Positions 28,839-38,227 are shown, counted from the first letter of the stretch. The stretch: DNA of 64,000 nt from Saprospirales bacterium (GCA_016711605.1 JADJSS010000011.1:124001-188000); one strand, 5' to 3'. The notes: generated by a model from the sequence alone, not told the origin. Translations and numbers: made by a program.

Positions 28839-30386
28839 TTACAAATCAAACTCTTCAAAACCATTATTCAATTCTTGCTTTTCTTCTACATGATGCATAA
28901 AAGAAAAATCTGAAATTATTTTTTTAATTTGATTGATGTCATCTGCAAAGATTCTGTCTTCGTTTGCAAATGAGACAGTTTGTCGAACAAAATCGTGTGC
29001 AGTTTCTAATAAAATAGAACTTTTTAATGGTTGACGAAATTCTATTGCCTGACAAGCGCTCATTAATTCTATCGCCAAAATATATTCTAAATTATCTAAA
29101 ATCTGATATAATTTTCTTCCACTAATGCTTCCCATAGAAACATGGTCTTCTTGTCCTAAGGATGTTGGAATACTATCTGCACTTGCAGGAAAACACAAAG
29201 TTTTATTTTCTGTTACCAATGCAGCTGTTGTATATTGTGGAATCATAAACCCAGAATTTAATCCAACTTCACTCATCAATAACATAGGCAAACCAAATTT
29301 TCCTTCCAACAATAAATAACATCTTCTATCAGAAATATTTCCTAATTCCGAAGCTGCAAAACAACAATAATCTAAAGGCAATGCGAGTGGTTGTCCATGA
29401 AAATTTCCGCCACTAATCGTATCATCAGCATTAAAAATAATTGGATTATCAGTTACTGCATTGAGTTCAATTTCGGTTAACTGTTTTAGATGCAACCATG
29501 CATTGCGTGATGCACCATGTACTTGAGGCATACAACGCAAACTGTATGGATCTTGTACTCTATCACAATCTTCATGACTGTTCATAATTTCAGAATTTTG
29601 CAACAACAAACGTAAGCGCTGTGCTACTAACTGATTGCCTTTGAATGGTCGTAAATTATGCAATCGTTCATCAAAAGGTGCTTTCGTTCCTTGCAATGCT
29701 TCCAAGCTCATAGCTCCAATAATATCTGCTACTTCGAGGCAATTATGCATGCGTTGGACTGTCGCTACAGCATACGATAAAATAAATTGAGTTCCATTAA
29801 TTAACGCTAAACCTTCTTTCGGTCCGAGTGATATAGCTTGTAAATTTTCTTTTAGAAATAATTCAGTCGTTTTGATGATTTTATCTTTATAAAAAACTTC
29901 ACCTAAACCAATCAATGGCAAACACAAGTGTGCCAATGGTGCTAAATCGCCAGATGCGCCAACACTTCCTTTTTCAGGAACAACAGGAATAACATCGTTA
30001 TCGATGTGCCACAAAATTCTTTCTAAAGTAGACAATTGCACACCAGAAAATCCTTGTGCTAATGCTTGTAATTTTGTAATCAACATTAACTTTGCCACTT
30101 GTTTTGGAATTGGATTTCCAACACCAACGCTATGTGATTGCAAGATTTTATATTGCAACGTGCGTGTATCTTCTTCTGATATTTTTTTATTGGCTAAGAT
30201 ACCGAAGCCAGTATTGATGCCGTAAACCGTTTCATTATTTTCAACAATATGTTGTACATCTTGCTGTGATTTATAAATTTTCTTTTTGGCTGTTTCATCA
30301 ATTATTCCTAACAGTTTGCCATTGCATAATTGAATGGCTTTTGTAACTGTAAGTGTATCGATTCCGTATTTGAAGGTTGAAGACAT
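28839..30386 (-). CDS. hutH: Histidine ammonia-lyase
   Basis: Removes ammonia from histidine to give urocanate, step one of the hut pathway. The 515-residue protein has the MIO-forming Ala-Ser-Gly triad in GSVGASGDLAPLAHL (144-146), plus QDPYSLRCMPQVHGA (near 282-297). It reads straight through and is full length. Its last 27 codons (28839-28919, ISDFSFMHHVEEKQEL..., ending FEEFDL) occur again, diverged, at 27717 and 26134 as orphan copies. Confidence 0.97.
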   Translation of the reverse strand: MSSTFKYGIDTLTVTKAIQLCNGKLLGIIDETAKKKIYKSQQDVQHIVENNETVYGINTGFGILANKKISEEDTRTLQYKILQSHSVGVGNPIPKQVAKLMLITKLQALAQGFSGVQLSTLERILWHIDNDVIPVVPEKGSVGASGDLAPLAHLCLPLIGLGEVFYKDKIIKTTELFLKENLQAISLGPKEGLALINGTQFILSYAVATVQRMHNCLEVADIIGAMSLEALQGTKAPFDERLHNLRPFKGNQLVAQRLRLLLQNSEIMNSHEDCDRVQDPYSLRCMPQVHGASRNAWLHLKQLTEIELNAVTDNPIIFNADDTISGGNFHGQPLALPLDYCCFAASELGNISDRRCYLLLEGKFGLPMLLMSEVGLNSGFMIPQYTTAALVTENKTLCFPASADSIPTSLGQEDHVSMGSISGRKLYQILDNLEYILAIELMSACQAIEFRQPLKSSILLETAHDFVRQTVSFANEDRIFADDINQIKKIISDFSFMHHVEEKQELNNGFEEFDL

Positions 30387-30420
30387 TTATGAATTCAGAT
30401 TTATGATTTACAATTTACGA

Positions 30421-31821
30421 TTATTTTTGCAACATATGATTATCGTCAACCAATACTAATTTCAAAACTGTTTTAGTTTTTTCTGTGACTTTAAAACGAT
30501 CATCGGTGCGATGATTTACCAACCAAATTAATTTTTCACCAGAAAACAAAACGGCTGTATTTTCTTTTTCTAATAATGAAAATTTTTCGTCTTTAAAATA
30601 TTTGGAAAGCTTCTTCTTGCCTATTTTTCCTGGTGTTTTCGGCTTGCTCATTCCAAACGGATAAAAGTAGTCGCCTTCTTTATAATAACGAATCATTAAA
30701 GGAAATTCAATTTTATCAGCATCAAAATATGCGTAACGATTGGATGGTTTGATGGTTGCTTCATTAATTGGTACAAATGAACATTGTATCTTATAATTAT
30801 TGAAAATAATTTGATTTGGAATTGTATCAAACGTTAAATAATTTTCTTTTTCTATATTTTTTGGAACAACAAATAAACTTTTTCTGTCGATTACAATGCG
30901 ATGCGTTTCAGAAAAGAATTGGTTGCCGCTTTTCAACTTTTCCAAAGTTTTAAAACTTTGGAAAAGTTGATTAACTACATCTGAATTAAACCCAAACTCT
31001 TTTAATAAATGAAATAAAATAGTTTGTCCAGCTTTGTGTGTTTTTATAAAACCTAATTTTATTTCTACAATACCATTCTTTTCTGAATAACATTTCTTTT
31101 TGGCAACTTCAATTTGTTCATTCGACAATGTATCGTAATCGTTCATTCTATCAACAAAACCAATCATAGTAGCATGCAACGATGGATTTATTTTTTGCAG
31201 TTGTGGTACAATCTGATGACGAATTAAATTACGTTGATAATCATCTGAAGCATTTGAACTGTCTTCACGAAATGCAACTTTATTTTCGATTGCATAGTCT
31301 AAAATTTCTTGTTTTGAAATTTCTAAAAATGGACGAACAACAAAACCATTTTTTGCTTGTATACCTTTTAAACCTTTGATGCCAGTACCTTTAGTGAAGT
31401 TCAATAAGATAGTTTCTAATTGATCGTCTAAATGATGAGCTGTTGCGATGAAATGATACTGATTTTCTTTTCTGATTTTCTCAAACCATTCATAGCGTAA
31501 TTCGCGAGCAGCCATTTGTGTGGAAATGGTTTTGTCTTTTTTTAAATCTTTGGTATCGAATTTTATAGAACGAAAATCGATATTTTTTTGATGTGCAAAT
31601 TGTGTTACAAATTTTTCGTCTTCATTACTTTCTTCTCCACGCAATTGAAAGTTACAATGTGCAATTACAATCTTAAAATTTAATTTCAACAACGCATCTA
31701 TAAGCACCATAGAATCAACGCCACCGCTGCAAGCAACCAGTATTGGTGTACCTGAATTAAACAAGTTATTTTGTTGGATGTATGATTTGACACGTTGAAT
31801 CACAGTCCAAAAATACAACAA
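30421..31821 (-). CDS. tilS: tRNA(Ile)-lysidine synthase
   Basis: Modifies C34 of the minor tRNA-Ile so it reads AUA. The 466-residue protein has the PP-loop ATPase motif SGGVDS at 32-37, the N-terminal domain to about 230, a HDIG-less linker and the C-terminal TilS domain (RTDDRFKVTEKTK near the end). Start choice is uncertain: MLYFWTVIQRV may be preceded or followed by other starts, but the PP-loop position is normal. A perfect 36-base palindrome lies inside the coding sequence at 30934-30969. Confidence 0.93.
   Translation of the reverse strand: MLYFWTVIQRVKSYIQQNNLFNSGTPILVACSGGVDSMVLIDALLKLNFKIVIAHCNFQLRGEESNEDEKFVTQFAHQKNIDFRSIKFDTKDLKKDKTISTQMAARELRYEWFEKIRKENQYHFIATAHHLDDQLETILLNFTKGTGIKGLKGIQAKNGFVVRPFLEISKQEILDYAIENKVAFREDSSNASDDYQRNLIRHQIVPQLQKINPSLHATMIGFVDRMNDYDTLSNEQIEVAKKKCYSEKNGIVEIKLGFIKTHKAGQTILFHLLKEFGFNSDVVNQLFQSFKTLEKLKSGNQFFSETHRIVIDRKSLFVVPKNIEKENYLTFDTIPNQIIFNNYKIQCSFVPINEATIKPSNRYAYFDADKIEFPLMIRYYKEGDYFYPFGMSKPKTPGKIGKKKLSKYFKDEKFSLLEKENTAVLFSGEKLIWLVNHRTDDRFKVTEKTKTVLKLVLVDDNHMLQK
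30934..30969. repeat. Perfect 36-base palindrome inside tilS
   Basis: Two 18-base arms with no loop (30934-30951 and 30952-30969). The arm core AACTTTTCCAAAG recurs in the hairpin at 37386-37420. It encodes QLFQSFKTLEKLK in TilS, so the frame is kept. Confidence 0.9.
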
Positions 31822-31845
31822 TAAATGGTAATAGAAACTCTATTT

Positions 31846-32304
31846 CTATTGAGGCGGTCTGCCAACAACACCAGCACTTGCTGGATTAGTGATTTCATAC
31901 TTTTGTTTTAGATAATCATCATATTGGTCGCCGTATGTTCCTATTCGACGGATTTGAGCCAAAATTTCGTCTTCATCTAAACCTTTTACTTCTCGTATCG
32001 TTTTTAGCCAAACAAAATTATTAAAGAGTGTAAATGCAACATTATAAAGTGTATCATTAATAGTTAATAATTCTTCAAACAATCCAACTTTATTGGTAAC
32101 ATTATGAAGTATCATAATTGGACTCATAACCTGAAAATAGCAGGAATTTTCTCTAGCAACAAAAAGGACATCTATCCATACATTTGCTGAACCTTGCACA
32201 AGACTGTATTGTCCAACTTTTTCACCTTTGCAAATTGCAGGATCTACTCCTATTTTTCTGATGGCGTTTTCTACTAATACGATGGTATTTTCTTGTTCTG
32301 TCAT
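31846..32304 (-). CDS. YbjN-domain (type III secretion chaperone-like fold) protein
   Basis: 152 residues. The first 130 show the alternating alpha/beta pattern of YbjN/T3SS-chaperone-like proteins (SANVWIDVLFVARENSCYFQVMSPIMIL, followed by VGLFEELL and YNVAFTLFNNFVWLKTI). The last 25 (ITNPASAGVVGRPPQ) are a flexible tail. No secretion system is nearby, so a chaperone-like role in general stress is the best guess. Its 24-base spacing from tilS does not prove a shared transcript. Confidence 0.6.
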   Translation of the reverse strand: MTEQENTIVLVENAIRKIGVDPAICKGEKVGQYSLVQGSANVWIDVLFVARENSCYFQVMSPIMILHNVTNKVGLFEELLTINDTLYNVAFTLFNNFVWLKTIREVKGLDEDEILAQIRRIGTYGDQYDDYLKQKYEITNPASAGVVGRPPQ

Positions 32305-32340
32305 AATTTTTGGTTTTAGAAAATGAAGTTAGTGAAAGAA

Positions 32341-32439
32341 TTTGAGATTTAAAAGGGTTTTAAAAAAAAAAAAACAGGGGTTTTTGGTTTTTTTTTTGAG
32401 TTTTTTAAAGAAAAAAAAAATTTTTTTTTTTTTTTTTTT
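32341..32439. other. Anomalous homopolymer-rich segment
   Basis: Successive runs of A, G and T, ending with about 10 A followed by about 19 T. No coding or hairpin sense can be made of it. It looks like low-quality or collapsed sequence rather than biology. Confidence 0.6.
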
Positions 32440-32935
32440 CTAAAACAAGAACTCAACGAATTTAACTAGTCCATTTGGATGATAATGATAAATTATTGAA
32501 GAACTTGGTTGTAATAAATTTGCTAGTTTTATATCTAGTTTATTATATTCTACATCAAAAATATTTTCCTGTTCAATCTTAAAATCTTTATTTAACACTA
32601 CAGTTGAATGCAAATATTTTATTGATTGTCAACTTTCAGGTTTATAGTCATAAAAGCAGTAATGCTATCTATCTCATTTCTATTAACACTAAATATTTTC
32701 ATGAAACTTGTATTAAACATTGAATCACAACCTTCAGCATAAATGAATTTAACACAGTCCTTTGAATTTCTAAAGCTCATTTTGTGCTAACTTAGTTTTC
32801 ATACAGAAATATCTAAATATTACTTTATCCGAATTTGATTTAATAGTATAAAGATCTTTTATTTTTCATGGTTAAAATAAAAGTATCAATTTTTGTATCT
32901 CTTGCTGTTTCTTTAAATTCTATAATTTCGTTCAT
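32440..32935 (-). pseudogene. Broken hypothetical gene (about 165 residues, three frame breaks)
   Basis: On the minus strand fragments in different frames line up end to end: MNEIIEFKETARDTKIDTF..., then YTIKSNSDKVIFRYFCMKTKLAQNE, then CVKFIYAEGCDSMFNTSFMKIFS..., then KYLHSTVVLNKDFKIEQEN..., ending VKFVEFLF and a stop at 32440-32442. Three single-base shifts join them. I do not recognise the protein. It fills most of the 818-base gap between the YbjN-like gene and the TPR gene. Nothing else readable lies in 32940-33122. Confidence 0.55.
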
Positions 32936-33122
32936 TCGAAATTTTTTTCTTTAAACAGAGTAACCCCTGTTAAGACGAGGGGGAAAAATATAAAGTAATT
33001 GATGAAACTTTATTCTTGATAATTTCATTAAGGTTATATGTTGTAAAATAATTATTTACTTGTATTGGTTCAAATATAACTTGTGCAATAGTCGAAAAAA
33101 AACATTTTTTGTTTTTCATAAC

Positions 33123-33446
33123 CTACATTTCAATTTCCAAATTCATTTTAGCATTTTTCAATTCGCTTAACGCATGCAGGTTATTCAGGTCTTGAGCAAC
33201 CAAAATGCCTGCTTCATAAATATTTAATGCTTTTTTAATCTCATCTAATTGTTCATAAACTTTCGCTAAATGATAATAGGCACCAACATACTTTTTATCT
33301 ATAACTAACAGTTTTTCAAATAGTTGTACTGCGTTCGGTAAGTCATTTATTTTTTCATATTCCTTTGCCAAAGCAAATAATGCAAATGTATCAGTTGGTT
33401 TATCAACAATTATCAATTTTAATTGTTCTATTCTATTTGTATGCAT
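33123..33446 (-). CDS. Short TPR-repeat protein
   Basis: 107 residues with about two and a half tetratricopeptide repeats (ALFALAKEYEKINDLPNAVQLFEK, then YYHLAKVYEQLDEIKKALNIYEAG). Likely a protein-protein adaptor. It is divergent from etfB, 57 bases away, so the two may share a control region. Confidence 0.78.
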   Translation of the reverse strand: MHTNRIEQLKLIIVDKPTDTFALFALAKEYEKINDLPNAVQLFEKLLVIDKKYVGAYYHLAKVYEQLDEIKKALNIYEAGILVAQDLNNLHALSELKNAKMNLEIEM

Positions 33447-33503
33447 GCATTGAATTAATTAAAATGAATTATTTTAGCGTCTCAAATTAAAAAAATTAAA
33501 GGT

Positions 33504-34247
33504 ATGAAATTTTTAGTATGTATAAGTTTGGTTCCAGACACTACCACTAAGATTTCGTTTGTTGATGGTGATACCAAATTCAACAACGATAAAGTGCAGT
33601 GGATTTTGAATCCTTACGACGAATGGTACGCTTTGGTGCGTGCACTTGAATTGAAAGAAGCAAATGGCGGAAACGTAACTGTGGTAAATGTTGGCGGTGC
33701 CGACAATGATCAGGTAATACGTAAAGCATTAGCCATTGGTGCTGATGATGCAATCCGTATTGATGTAACTAATGATGTTGACTCTTTTGCTATTGCATCT
33801 GAAATTGCTGCAGTTGCTAAAACTGGTGGCTACGATATGATTTTGTTGGGTAAAGAAACAATTAATTATAACGGTTCTAACTTAGGTGGAATGTTAGCTG
33901 AATTGTTAGACTTACCTTTCGTTTCATATGCATCTAAATTAGATGTTGCTGGCAACACAGCTTCGATTGAGCGTGACATTGAAGGCGGAAAAGAAATTCT
34001 TTCTGTTGATGTACCATTTGTAATTTCTTGTTCAAAAGGAATGGCAGAAGCGCGTATTCCAAACATGAAAGGAATTATGGGTGCGAAAACAAAACCATTA
34101 AATGTGGTAACACCACAAGGTGTTGGTTCATTAACATCAACCGTAAAATATGAATTGCCACCAGCAAAATCAGCATGCAAAATGATTTCTGCTGATAACG
34201 TGGAAGAATTGGTACAATTATTACATAACGAAGCAAAACAAATATAA
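33504..34247 (+). CDS. etfB: Electron transfer flavoprotein beta subunit
   Basis: Small AMP-binding subunit of ETF, which takes electrons from acyl-CoA dehydrogenases to ETF:quinone oxidoreductase. The 247-residue protein begins MKFLVCISLVPD and has the family ETF-beta signature region around VDVPFVISCSKGMAEARIPNMKGIMGAKTKPLNV. It is followed by etfA after two bases. Acyl-CoA dehydrogenase and 3-hydroxyacyl-CoA dehydrogenase genes in the window (58.6-61.2 kb) are its likely functional partners. Confidence 0.95.
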   Translation: MKFLVCISLVPDTTTKISFVDGDTKFNNDKVQWILNPYDEWYALVRALELKEANGGNVTVVNVGGADNDQVIRKALAIGADDAIRIDVTNDVDSFAIASEIAAVAKTGGYDMILLGKETINYNGSNLGGMLAELLDLPFVSYASKLDVAGNTASIERDIEGGKEILSVDVPFVISCSKGMAEARIPNMKGIMGAKTKPLNVVTPQGVGSLTSTVKYELPPAKSACKMISADNVEELVQLLHNEAKQI

Positions 34248-34249
34248 TT

Positions 34250-35218
34250 ATGGCAGTTTTATTTTTAGTGGAAATAGCTGGTGGAAAAGTTAAGAAAGCA
34301 AGTTTTGAAATTGCTTCTTACGCAGCAAAAGTAGCAAATCAATTAGGCACTGAAGCAGTTGGTTTAGCATTAGGCACTGCAAGTGCAGATGAATTGGCTG
34401 CTTTAGGTATTTACGGTGCAAAAAAAATAGTACATGCAAGTAATGTTGCATTCGATACATTTGATGCAGGTGCAACGGCAAAAGCAATTGCTGATGCAGC
34501 AGACAAAACAGGTGCAACTGTAATTGCAATTTCTCAAACATTAACAGGAAAGGCAGTGGCTCCAAGAGTTGCAGTTCGTTTACAAGCTGGAATTGTTTCT
34601 GGTGCAGTTGGTTTACCTGATGCAGATTTCGTAATTAAAAAAGGTGCGTTTTCAGGAAAAGCATTTGCTTACATGAAAATCACAACAGATAAAAAAGTAA
34701 TCTCTGTAGTACCAAATTCTGTAGGTGCAACAAAAGGCGAAGGTTCTGCAACAGTTGAAACATTAGATTTAGCACCAGCTGCATCAAGAGTTACTGTGAA
34801 AGAAGTAGTTCGTCAAACTGGCGACGTTGCTCCATTACCTGAAGCGGAATTGGTAGTAAGTGCAGGTCGTGGAATGAAAGGACCTGAAAATTGGGGAATT
34901 GTTGAAGACTTAGCAAAAGTTTTAGGCGCAACTACTGCATGTTCTCGTCCTGTGGCAGATGTTCACTGGAGACCGCATTATGAGCACGTTGGACAAACAG
35001 GTGTTGCTATTCGTCCGAACTTATATATTGCTATTGGTATTTCCGGTGCGATACAACATTTGGCTGGTGTGAACCAATCAAAATGCATTGTGGTAATTAA
35101 CAAAGATCCGGAAGCGCCTTTCTTTAAAGCTGCTGATTACGGAATTTGCGGTGATTTATTTGAAATCGTTCCGAAATTTACAGAAGCGTTGAAAGCGTTT
35201 AAAGCGAGTCAGCATTAA
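34250..35218 (+). CDS. etfA: Electron transfer flavoprotein alpha subunit
   Basis: FAD-binding subunit of ETF. The 322-residue protein has the C-terminal FAD domain with SAGRGMKGPENW, TTACSRPVADVHWRP, GQTGVAIRPNLYIAIGISGAIQHLAG and NKDPEAPFFKAADYGICGDLF, the full ETF-alpha signature. It starts two bases after etfB. Two successive hairpins at 35230-35298 close the operon. Confidence 0.96.
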   Translation: MAVLFLVEIAGGKVKKASFEIASYAAKVANQLGTEAVGLALGTASADELAALGIYGAKKIVHASNVAFDTFDAGATAKAIADAADKTGATVIAISQTLTGKAVAPRVAVRLQAGIVSGAVGLPDADFVIKKGAFSGKAFAYMKITTDKKVISVVPNSVGATKGEGSATVETLDLAPAASRVTVKEVVRQTGDVAPLPEAELVVSAGRGMKGPENWGIVEDLAKVLGATTACSRPVADVHWRPHYEHVGQTGVAIRPNLYIAIGISGAIQHLAGVNQSKCIVVINKDPEAPFFKAADYGICGDLFEIVPKFTEALKAFKASQH

Positions 35219-35229
35219 TACAAATCTTT

Positions 35230-35298
35230 AGAGCTTGAAGGTTTTAAAAACCTTCAAGCTCTAACATACAAAGCCACCAATTTTTGGTGGCTTTTTTA
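35230..35298 (+). terminator. Double hairpin at the end of etfBA
   Basis: First hairpin: arms 35230-35245 and 35247-35262, 16 bases each (AGAGCTTGAAGG...). Second: arms AAAGCCACCAA (35270-35280) and TTGGTGGCTTT (35284-35294), followed by a T-run. The second is the terminator. The first has the same layout (15+ base arms, almost no loop) as the palindromes in tilS and at 37386. Confidence 0.82.
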
Positions 35299-35350
35299 TT
35301 GACAAAATTTAAAAAATAAACTATATTTGAATATGCTAAAATAATATTAA

Positions 35351-37381
35351 ATGCTATATTTTTTAAAACAACATTTTTTATTGTCTATAATTTTACTCTT
35401 AACAGTTCATGCTAATGGTCAGTTTACACAATCTAAGACATGTATTGGTGGCTCAGGAAATGAGTTGATATATCCAAAATATTTCGGTGGAAAAAGTACT
35501 GATTATAATTTTAAGCTGAACGATGGCGGAAGTATGTATTTTTTGTTCAGCAATTCTGCAGATGGTGACTTTGCACCAAATAAGGGTTATAATGATTTAG
35601 TTGCTTTAAAAATAAATAGTAATGGCGAGCTTGCCTTTGCGAAAAATTTTGGAAATGCATATTATGAAGATGATTTCGTTATAAAACAAAGCAAAGATGG
35701 AAGCCGGTTTTTTATTTTGTTGGAAAGTCATTCGAATGATTCAGTAAATACGAACGGCTATATCGGTGATATTATGATTCAATATTCGTTATTGTGCATT
35801 GATAACAACGGAACCATTTTATGGAATAAAATTTTATATAATGAAGTTAATCACATAGATAATTACGCTTTCTCTAATTATCCAAATTGGGTTAATTTTT
35901 TTATTGACCAGTCGGATAATTGTATAGTACAATATAATAAATTGGAGCTAAGTTCAAACGGAAGAGCATATTACAATGACAGTATTATTTATACTAAAAT
36001 TGACAGAAATGGAAATACTATTTGGAATAAACAAATCACACCATTTGAGATTTACAACAATTCTGATTCATCTTTCTTGATAGATACTTTTTATGTTGGA
36101 ACAACAACATTTAGAAACGATTTTACTGAAACATACAATAAGTATATCTTGAGTGCAAATTTATCCAGATATTATCCATTTCAATCCAGGAATATAGTTT
36201 ATACTTTAGATAAATCTGATGCGTCAATTGCTTCAATAGTTATTGATTCTGCTTTTGGTTTCCAGTCAATAGGAATCAGAAATGAATTTATTACCTATGG
36301 AAATTTTAATAAGTATGTAGAAGATAGTGATAACATTTATTCTAATTTCCATTACCGGAAATATGATGAACAACTTAATAAAATTTATGAAAATGAATTA
36401 AGATATAACATTCCATTTGAATATGAACATGGCTGGCCGGCATCGTCTAGCAAAACAACATATTGCAATCCTGTTCCTTATTTTAATACTGATAGTTCAA
36501 AGATCTGGTTTAGTACAGATGTTAATACAGTGAGTGAATATATTTATTATTTTCCTGTTGGATATGATGTTGAAACTAAAACGTATGCATATATACTTAA
36601 TCCGGAAAGTGGTGTTATTACAAAAACTGTTGATTTAAATAAACGGAACTATAATACTTTGATAAAAAAAATTAAGGATGTTTTTTATTACTACTCATAT
36701 GATACTATTAATTTTCCTTTTCCTACTACAGATTCTGCTACTTTTACAGCATACAATTTTGATGGTACTGAATTAAGAACAACTAATGACTCTGTTGGAA
36801 TCGATAATGATTTTTTAAATAGTATTTGTAATATCGAAAACAGCCTCGTATTGTACTATAATAATAATTCAAGAATTGGATTTAAAGTGTTAGATACTTT
36901 ATTTAATGTTGTGATGCAAGGTTTAGTAGATACAGCTTCTTATCCACCAAATTATTTTTATAATGCTGCAACCAAATTCAATATACATATCATAGACACT
37001 AACCATTATTGTGTTCTTCAATCCATCTGGCAAGACACCATATCAGGTTGTTATCCAAACACAGATAATGTAGTATTTAGTGCGTTTTCTAAAAACGATG
37101 TTATTTCATCGGTTAAGCACCATACTACTTCAGACTTTCTTACCATTTATCCAAATCCAAACAATGGAAACTTTACCATTAATTTTTCTTCCAAAGGAAA
37201 TTTTCCAATTACGATTAGTTTATTTGATGTAACTGGAAAGATAGTGTATCAACAAACAATACTACACAATGATAAATCGTTGATTTCAATAAATGAAGAA
37301 ATCTTAGCTTCTGGTTTGTATAACATTCAAATCAGCAGTGCCAATGATGTTTGGAATAAAAAAGTTTTGATTACGAAATAA
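35351..37381 (+). CDS. T9SS type-A cargo protein of unknown function
   Basis: 676 residues. Residues 1-23 are a signal peptide. The body has WD/beta-propeller-like segments (GSMYFLFSNSADGDF, ALKINSNGELAFAKNFGN) of the kind seen in secreted Bacteroidota proteins. The last 80 residues are the type-A sorting domain (FLTIYPNPNNGNFTINF ... ITISLFDVTGKIVYQQ ... GLYNIQISSANDVWNKKVLITK). It is therefore exported and anchored by the same type IX system as the giant protein at 14.7-22.5 kb. No catalytic motif seen. Confidence 0.85.
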   Translation: MLYFLKQHFLLSIILLLTVHANGQFTQSKTCIGGSGNELIYPKYFGGKSTDYNFKLNDGGSMYFLFSNSADGDFAPNKGYNDLVALKINSNGELAFAKNFGNAYYEDDFVIKQSKDGSRFFILLESHSNDSVNTNGYIGDIMIQYSLLCIDNNGTILWNKILYNEVNHIDNYAFSNYPNWVNFFIDQSDNCIVQYNKLELSSNGRAYYNDSIIYTKIDRNGNTIWNKQITPFEIYNNSDSSFLIDTFYVGTTTFRNDFTETYNKYILSANLSRYYPFQSRNIVYTLDKSDASIASIVIDSAFGFQSIGIRNEFITYGNFNKYVEDSDNIYSNFHYRKYDEQLNKIYENELRYNIPFEYEHGWPASSSKTTYCNPVPYFNTDSSKIWFSTDVNTVSEYIYYFPVGYDVETKTYAYILNPESGVITKTVDLNKRNYNTLIKKIKDVFYYYSYDTINFPFPTTDSATFTAYNFDGTELRTTNDSVGIDNDFLNSICNIENSLVLYYNNNSRIGFKVLDTLFNVVMQGLVDTASYPPNYFYNAATKFNIHIIDTNHYCVLQSIWQDTISGCYPNTDNVVFSAFSKNDVISSVKHHTTSDFLTIYPNPNNGNFTINFSSKGNFPITISLFDVTGKIVYQQTILHNDKSLISINEEILASGLYNIQISSANDVWNKKVLITK

Positions 37382-37385
37382 GTTA

Positions 37386-37451
37386 TAACTTTTCCAAAGC
37401 TTAGAACTTTGGAAAAGTTAAAAACGAACAGCCACCAAATTTGGTGGCTGT
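37386..37451 (+). terminator. Paired palindromes ending the type-A cargo gene
   Basis: Hairpin 1: arms 37386-37399 and 37407-37420 with the core AACTTTTCCAAAG shared with the tilS palindrome. Hairpin 2: perfect palindrome 37428-37451 built on ACAGCCACCAAA, the same GCCACCAA word as the etfA terminator. Position suggests transcription ending. The shared words suggest a repeat family. Confidence 0.7.
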
Positions 37452-37480
37452 CTGAAATTCTATAATAAATTAGTTATAAA

Positions 37481-38227
37481 CTAAGAAGCAGTTTTAACCA
37501 TAGTTTCTTTCTTCCATGTTCTTAAAATTAATATCCATAAAAGTATGGAAACGCCGAGTATGATCATTTTTCCGTTTCCTTCAATTCCATCTTTTATATA
37601 ACCATTGAACATTACAATATTTATAATCATATGGAAACAAGCTGCTGCAAAAATGGATTTTGTTAATTGTACTGTTTTACCAATTCCCCAAGAACCGAGC
37701 AATAACCAGCCAAAGAATTTAAGGTTTGCAATAACGTCGTGGTTTTGCAAAAATGACAAATGCCAAACATACCACAAAACTGCTATGATGACAATTTTTT
37801 TCCAGCTGGAAAATACTTTTAGTTCTTCTTCCAGATAACCACGCCATCCAATTTCTTCACAATAGCAATAAACAAAAGTTGTTATCGCTGATAAGAAACC
37901 ATAAATATGAGTGTCGGCATCTTTACTGTTTTTTATTCCAATTACAGTCATCAAAACAATAGGAATGATACTCATGATAATGCTCCATTTTACAGATGTA
38001 CCAAACATGGAAATTTCCGTTTTTCGTTCTTTCCTTAATAAATATAATGCAATCAAAGAACCGATGACGATGCCGATTGCTTCCATAGGACTAAAGAAAA
38101 GTGTTATCCAATAAGGTAGCTTATCAATTGATGGTCTTAAATTCAAAAGATCGAATCTAAAAACATTTGAAAGTGTGATTGCAATGCTGTAAAAAATTAG
38201 CAGACGAATTAGTTTTGAGTTTTGCAT
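37481..38227 (-). CDS. CPBP-family intramembrane metalloprotease
   Basis: 248 residues with about seven hydrophobic spans. It has the three CPBP/Abi motifs: EEIGWRG (124-130, Glu-Glu-xxx-Arg), WHLSF with His156, and FHMIIN with His199. These would bind zinc inside the membrane, as in Rce1-like proteases. Bacterial members are linked to bacteriocin self-immunity or protein maturation, but no peptide gene is seen beside this one, so the role is open. Confidence 0.88.
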   Translation of the reverse strand: MQNSKLIRLLIFYSIAITLSNVFRFDLLNLRPSIDKLPYWITLFFSPMEAIGIVIGSLIALYLLRKERKTEISMFGTSVKWSIIMSIIPIVLMTVIGIKNSKDADTHIYGFLSAITTFVYCYCEEIGWRGYLEEELKVFSSWKKIVIIAVLWYVWHLSFLQNHDVIANLKFFGWLLLGSWGIGKTVQLTKSIFAAACFHMIINIVMFNGYIKDGIEGNGKMIILGVSILLWILILRTWKKETMVKTAS

